Source: Bacteroides salyersiae WAL 10018 = DSM 18765 = JCM 12988
GTDB lineage: Bacteria; Bacteroidota; Bacteroidia; Bacteroidales; Bacteroidaceae
Length of the DNA stretch: 64,000 nt
Direction of reading: 5' to 3'
NCBI RefSeq assembly: GCF_000381365.1
Contig: NZ_KB905469.1
Location: forward strand, 124,001-188,000
Made by a program: the position numbers and the translations under genes. Each line of letters begins with the position of its first letter. The stretch's first letter is position 1. Of the stretch, positions 62,548 through 64,000 are shown piece by piece. Below the pieces are notes generated by a model. It was not told where the DNA came from, ran no database searches, and saw nothing but the letters and a program-made list of their open reading frames with translations.

Positions 62548-64000
62548 ATGAAAATAACAAAAAAAATAGCAGTATTCGCCATTCTGGCGGCATCTTTTTG
62601 TTGGAGTATGAATGCAAAACCCGTATTACCGGCAATATTTTCCGATAACATGGTCTTACAGCAACAAACTCAGATCCCGATATGGGGGCAGGCAGGCAAA
62701 AGAAAAGAGGTAAAGCTCACCGCTTCATGGGATGGAAAAACCTATATCGCCCCTACCGACTCCGAAGGAAATTGGAAAATCGAAATTCAAACACCAAATG
62801 CAGGAGGTCCCTATGATATCAGCATTTCAGATGGTAAAGAGATCAAGCTATCCAATGTTATGATTGGAGAAGTATGGATATGCTCCGGGCAATCCAATAT
62901 GGAAATGCCTATTAAAGGATGGGGAAAAGTAATGAATTTCCAACAAGAAATCAATCAGGCCAATCATCCTGATATCCGTTTATACCAAGTGAAAAAGACC
63001 ATTAGTCCTATCCCTCTTACAAAAGGAGAAAGCACAATGGGAGGATGGCAAAACTGTTCATCACAAACCGTAGAAAATTTCTCGGCAGTAGCCTATTTCT
63101 TTGCCCGTGAATTAAATCAAAAATTAAACGTACCAATAGGAGTTATTGATGTGACCTGGGGAGGAACTCCAGCCGAAAGTTGGACGAGCGGTAAAACACT
63201 GGATACCATGTGGGAATTTCACGAACAAATAGCGCTTACCCGAAAAGCAGAAGACAATATGCCGGAAGCCATAGCCATATACAATCGGATGATGAACGAA
63301 TGGGAAGCACAAGTCAGACAAAAAGACCCGGGATACAACAATGAACACCCCTTATGGGCGGAAGTTGATTACGACACTTCTTCCTGGGGGACCATACAAA
63401 TTCCAGGATATATAGAAGAACAAATCAATCCCGGTTTTGAAGGATTCATCTGGTTACGTCGCGAAATAGACCTACCGGATGAATGGTTAAAGCAAGATTT
63501 GAAAGTAGAACTGAACCAAATTGATGACGATGACATAACCTTTTTCAATGGCCATGAAATAGGTCGTACGTATGGCATAGGTACTGCACGTCACTATGCA
63601 ATTCCACGTAATCTATTGAAAAAGGGAAAAAACATATTAACCATTCGCTTAGGAGATACCGGAGGAAACAGTGGAATTCCGGGAGATCCCTCCATGCTTT
63701 ATGTCACAAACGGTAAAGGAAGAATATCTTTGGCAGGAGAATGGCAACAGCAAATCAGTATTTTCAATAAAAACGAAGTACCACAACAACCTCTGTCATT
63801 CCAGACATGCCAGTTCTACCCGACAGTACTATACAACGGAATGTTACATCCGCTTATCCCATTCGGAATGAAAGGCGTTATTTGGTATCAAGGAGAAGCC
63901 AATGCAGACCGTGCCTACCAATACCGCGACTTGTTTCCTTTAATGATTCGTGACTGGCGTACTAAATGGAACAAAGACTTTCCTTTCTATTTCGTACAAT
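62548..64000 (+). CDS. Sialate O-acetylesterase-like carbohydrate esterase, 3' end beyond the right edge
   Basis: Open to the window edge, 484 codons seen. Starts MKITKKIAVFAILAASFCWS (signal peptide), 23 bp after the GH2 stop, so the two are probably one operon. Conserved parts: LPAIFSDNMVLQQQ, VMIGEVWICSGQSNMEMPI with nucleophile Ser116, NVPIGVIDVTWGGTPAESW, a GH2-like jelly-roll insertion (about 270-400: FEGFIWLRREIDLPDEW, ITFFNGHEIG) and GMKGVIWYQGEANADRAYQY. This is the SASA/SGNH layout (Pfam SASA). The catalytic His should lie beyond the edge. Name aside, such enzymes in PULs often remove acetyl groups from plant or fungal glycans; here O-acetyl groups on the mannan are a plausible target. 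Confidence 0.93.
   Translation, partial: MKITKKIAVFAILAASFCWSMNAKPVLPAIFSDNMVLQQQTQIPIWGQAGKRKEVKLTASWDGKTYIAPTDSEGNWKIEIQTPNAGGPYDISISDGKEIKLSNVMIGEVWICSGQSNMEMPIKGWGKVMNFQQEINQANHPDIRLYQVKKTISPIPLTKGESTMGGWQNCSSQTVENFSAVAYFFARELNQKLNVPIGVIDVTWGGTPAESWTSGKTLDTMWEFHEQIALTRKAEDNMPEAIAIYNRMMNEWEAQVRQKDPGYNNEHPLWAEVDYDTSSWGTIQIPGYIEEQINPGFEGFIWLRREIDLPDEWLKQDLKVELNQIDDDDITFFNGHEIGRTYGIGTARHYAIPRNLLKKGKNILTIRLGDTGGNSGIPGDPSMLYVTNGKGRISLAGEWQQQISIFNKNEVPQQPLSFQTCQFYPTVLYNGMLHPLIPFGMKGVIWYQGEANADRAYQYRDLFPLMIRDWRTKWNKDFPFYFVQ

Noticed and set aside
1..64000. tRNA, rRNA genes, riboswitches, origin of replication
   Set aside because: I read the intergenic regions and saw no cloverleaf, rRNA core sequence or known riboswitch; none can be supported.

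Overview
The window is from a gut-type Bacteroides chromosome. The evidence is a SusC/SusD pair with a hybrid two-component regulator, promoters of the Bacteroides form (TTG or TTTG, about 20 bp, then TAnnTTTG), a UpxY capsule antiterminator behind an invertible promoter, and many secreted glycoside hydrolases with F5/8-type C (discoidin-like) modules. I cannot assign a species.

Layout. (1) 1-2.1 kb: the 5' part of a upxY antiterminator, the first gene of a capsule locus that runs off the left edge. Upstream of it is a 172-bp segment between 34-bp inverted repeats carrying a promoter that currently points away from upxY. A small conserved hypothetical gene with a strong terminator follows. 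(2) 2.1-7.2 kb: ordinary chromosome: a fragment of an AAA-ATPase-like gene, a sugar O-acetyltransferase, yaaA, an NlpE-like lipoprotein, and an aldo/keto reductase plus polyferredoxin pair. (3) 7.3-48.3 kb: a polysaccharide utilization locus (PUL), entirely on the minus strand. In transcription order: GLUG-repeat protein, SusC, SusD, GH92, GH76, GH2, DUF4886-GLUG fusion, GH3, six-hairpin glycosidase-like protein, a 2210-residue SGNH esterase-like multidomain protein, a second SGNH esterase-like protein, and an intrinsic terminator. (4) 48.3-50.4 kb: a decayed IS3-like element and spacer. (5) 50.4-58.5 kb: hybrid two-component regulator and GH38, minus strand. (6) 58.6-64 kb, plus strand and divergent: a second GH2 and a sialate O-acetylesterase-like gene cut by the right edge.

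How the genes may work together. GH76 (alpha-1,6-mannanase), GH92 and GH38 (alpha-mannosidases) together indicate an alpha-mannan, most likely fungal. Two GH2 enzymes, one GH3 and four SGNH/esterase-like proteins suggest a mannan with beta-linked side groups and O-acyl esters. SusC/SusD would import the oligosaccharides and the hybrid regulator would sense one of them. A 15-bp sequence, TTATGTCCCTTTTTA, occurs identically upstream of the PUL and in the GH38/GH2 divergent region, at nearly the same distance from a matching minus-strand promoter in each; it is my candidate operator for this regulon.

Unusual points: ten of the secreted proteins end in T9SS type A-like or related C-terminal domains rather than starting with lipoprotein signals; about 18 discoidin-like modules are spread over the enzymes; a shared domain without a family name I know occurs in two of the proteins; a GLUG protein sits where a surface glycan-binding protein is expected; and hairpins lie in several intergenic gaps of the roughly 41-kb gene array.
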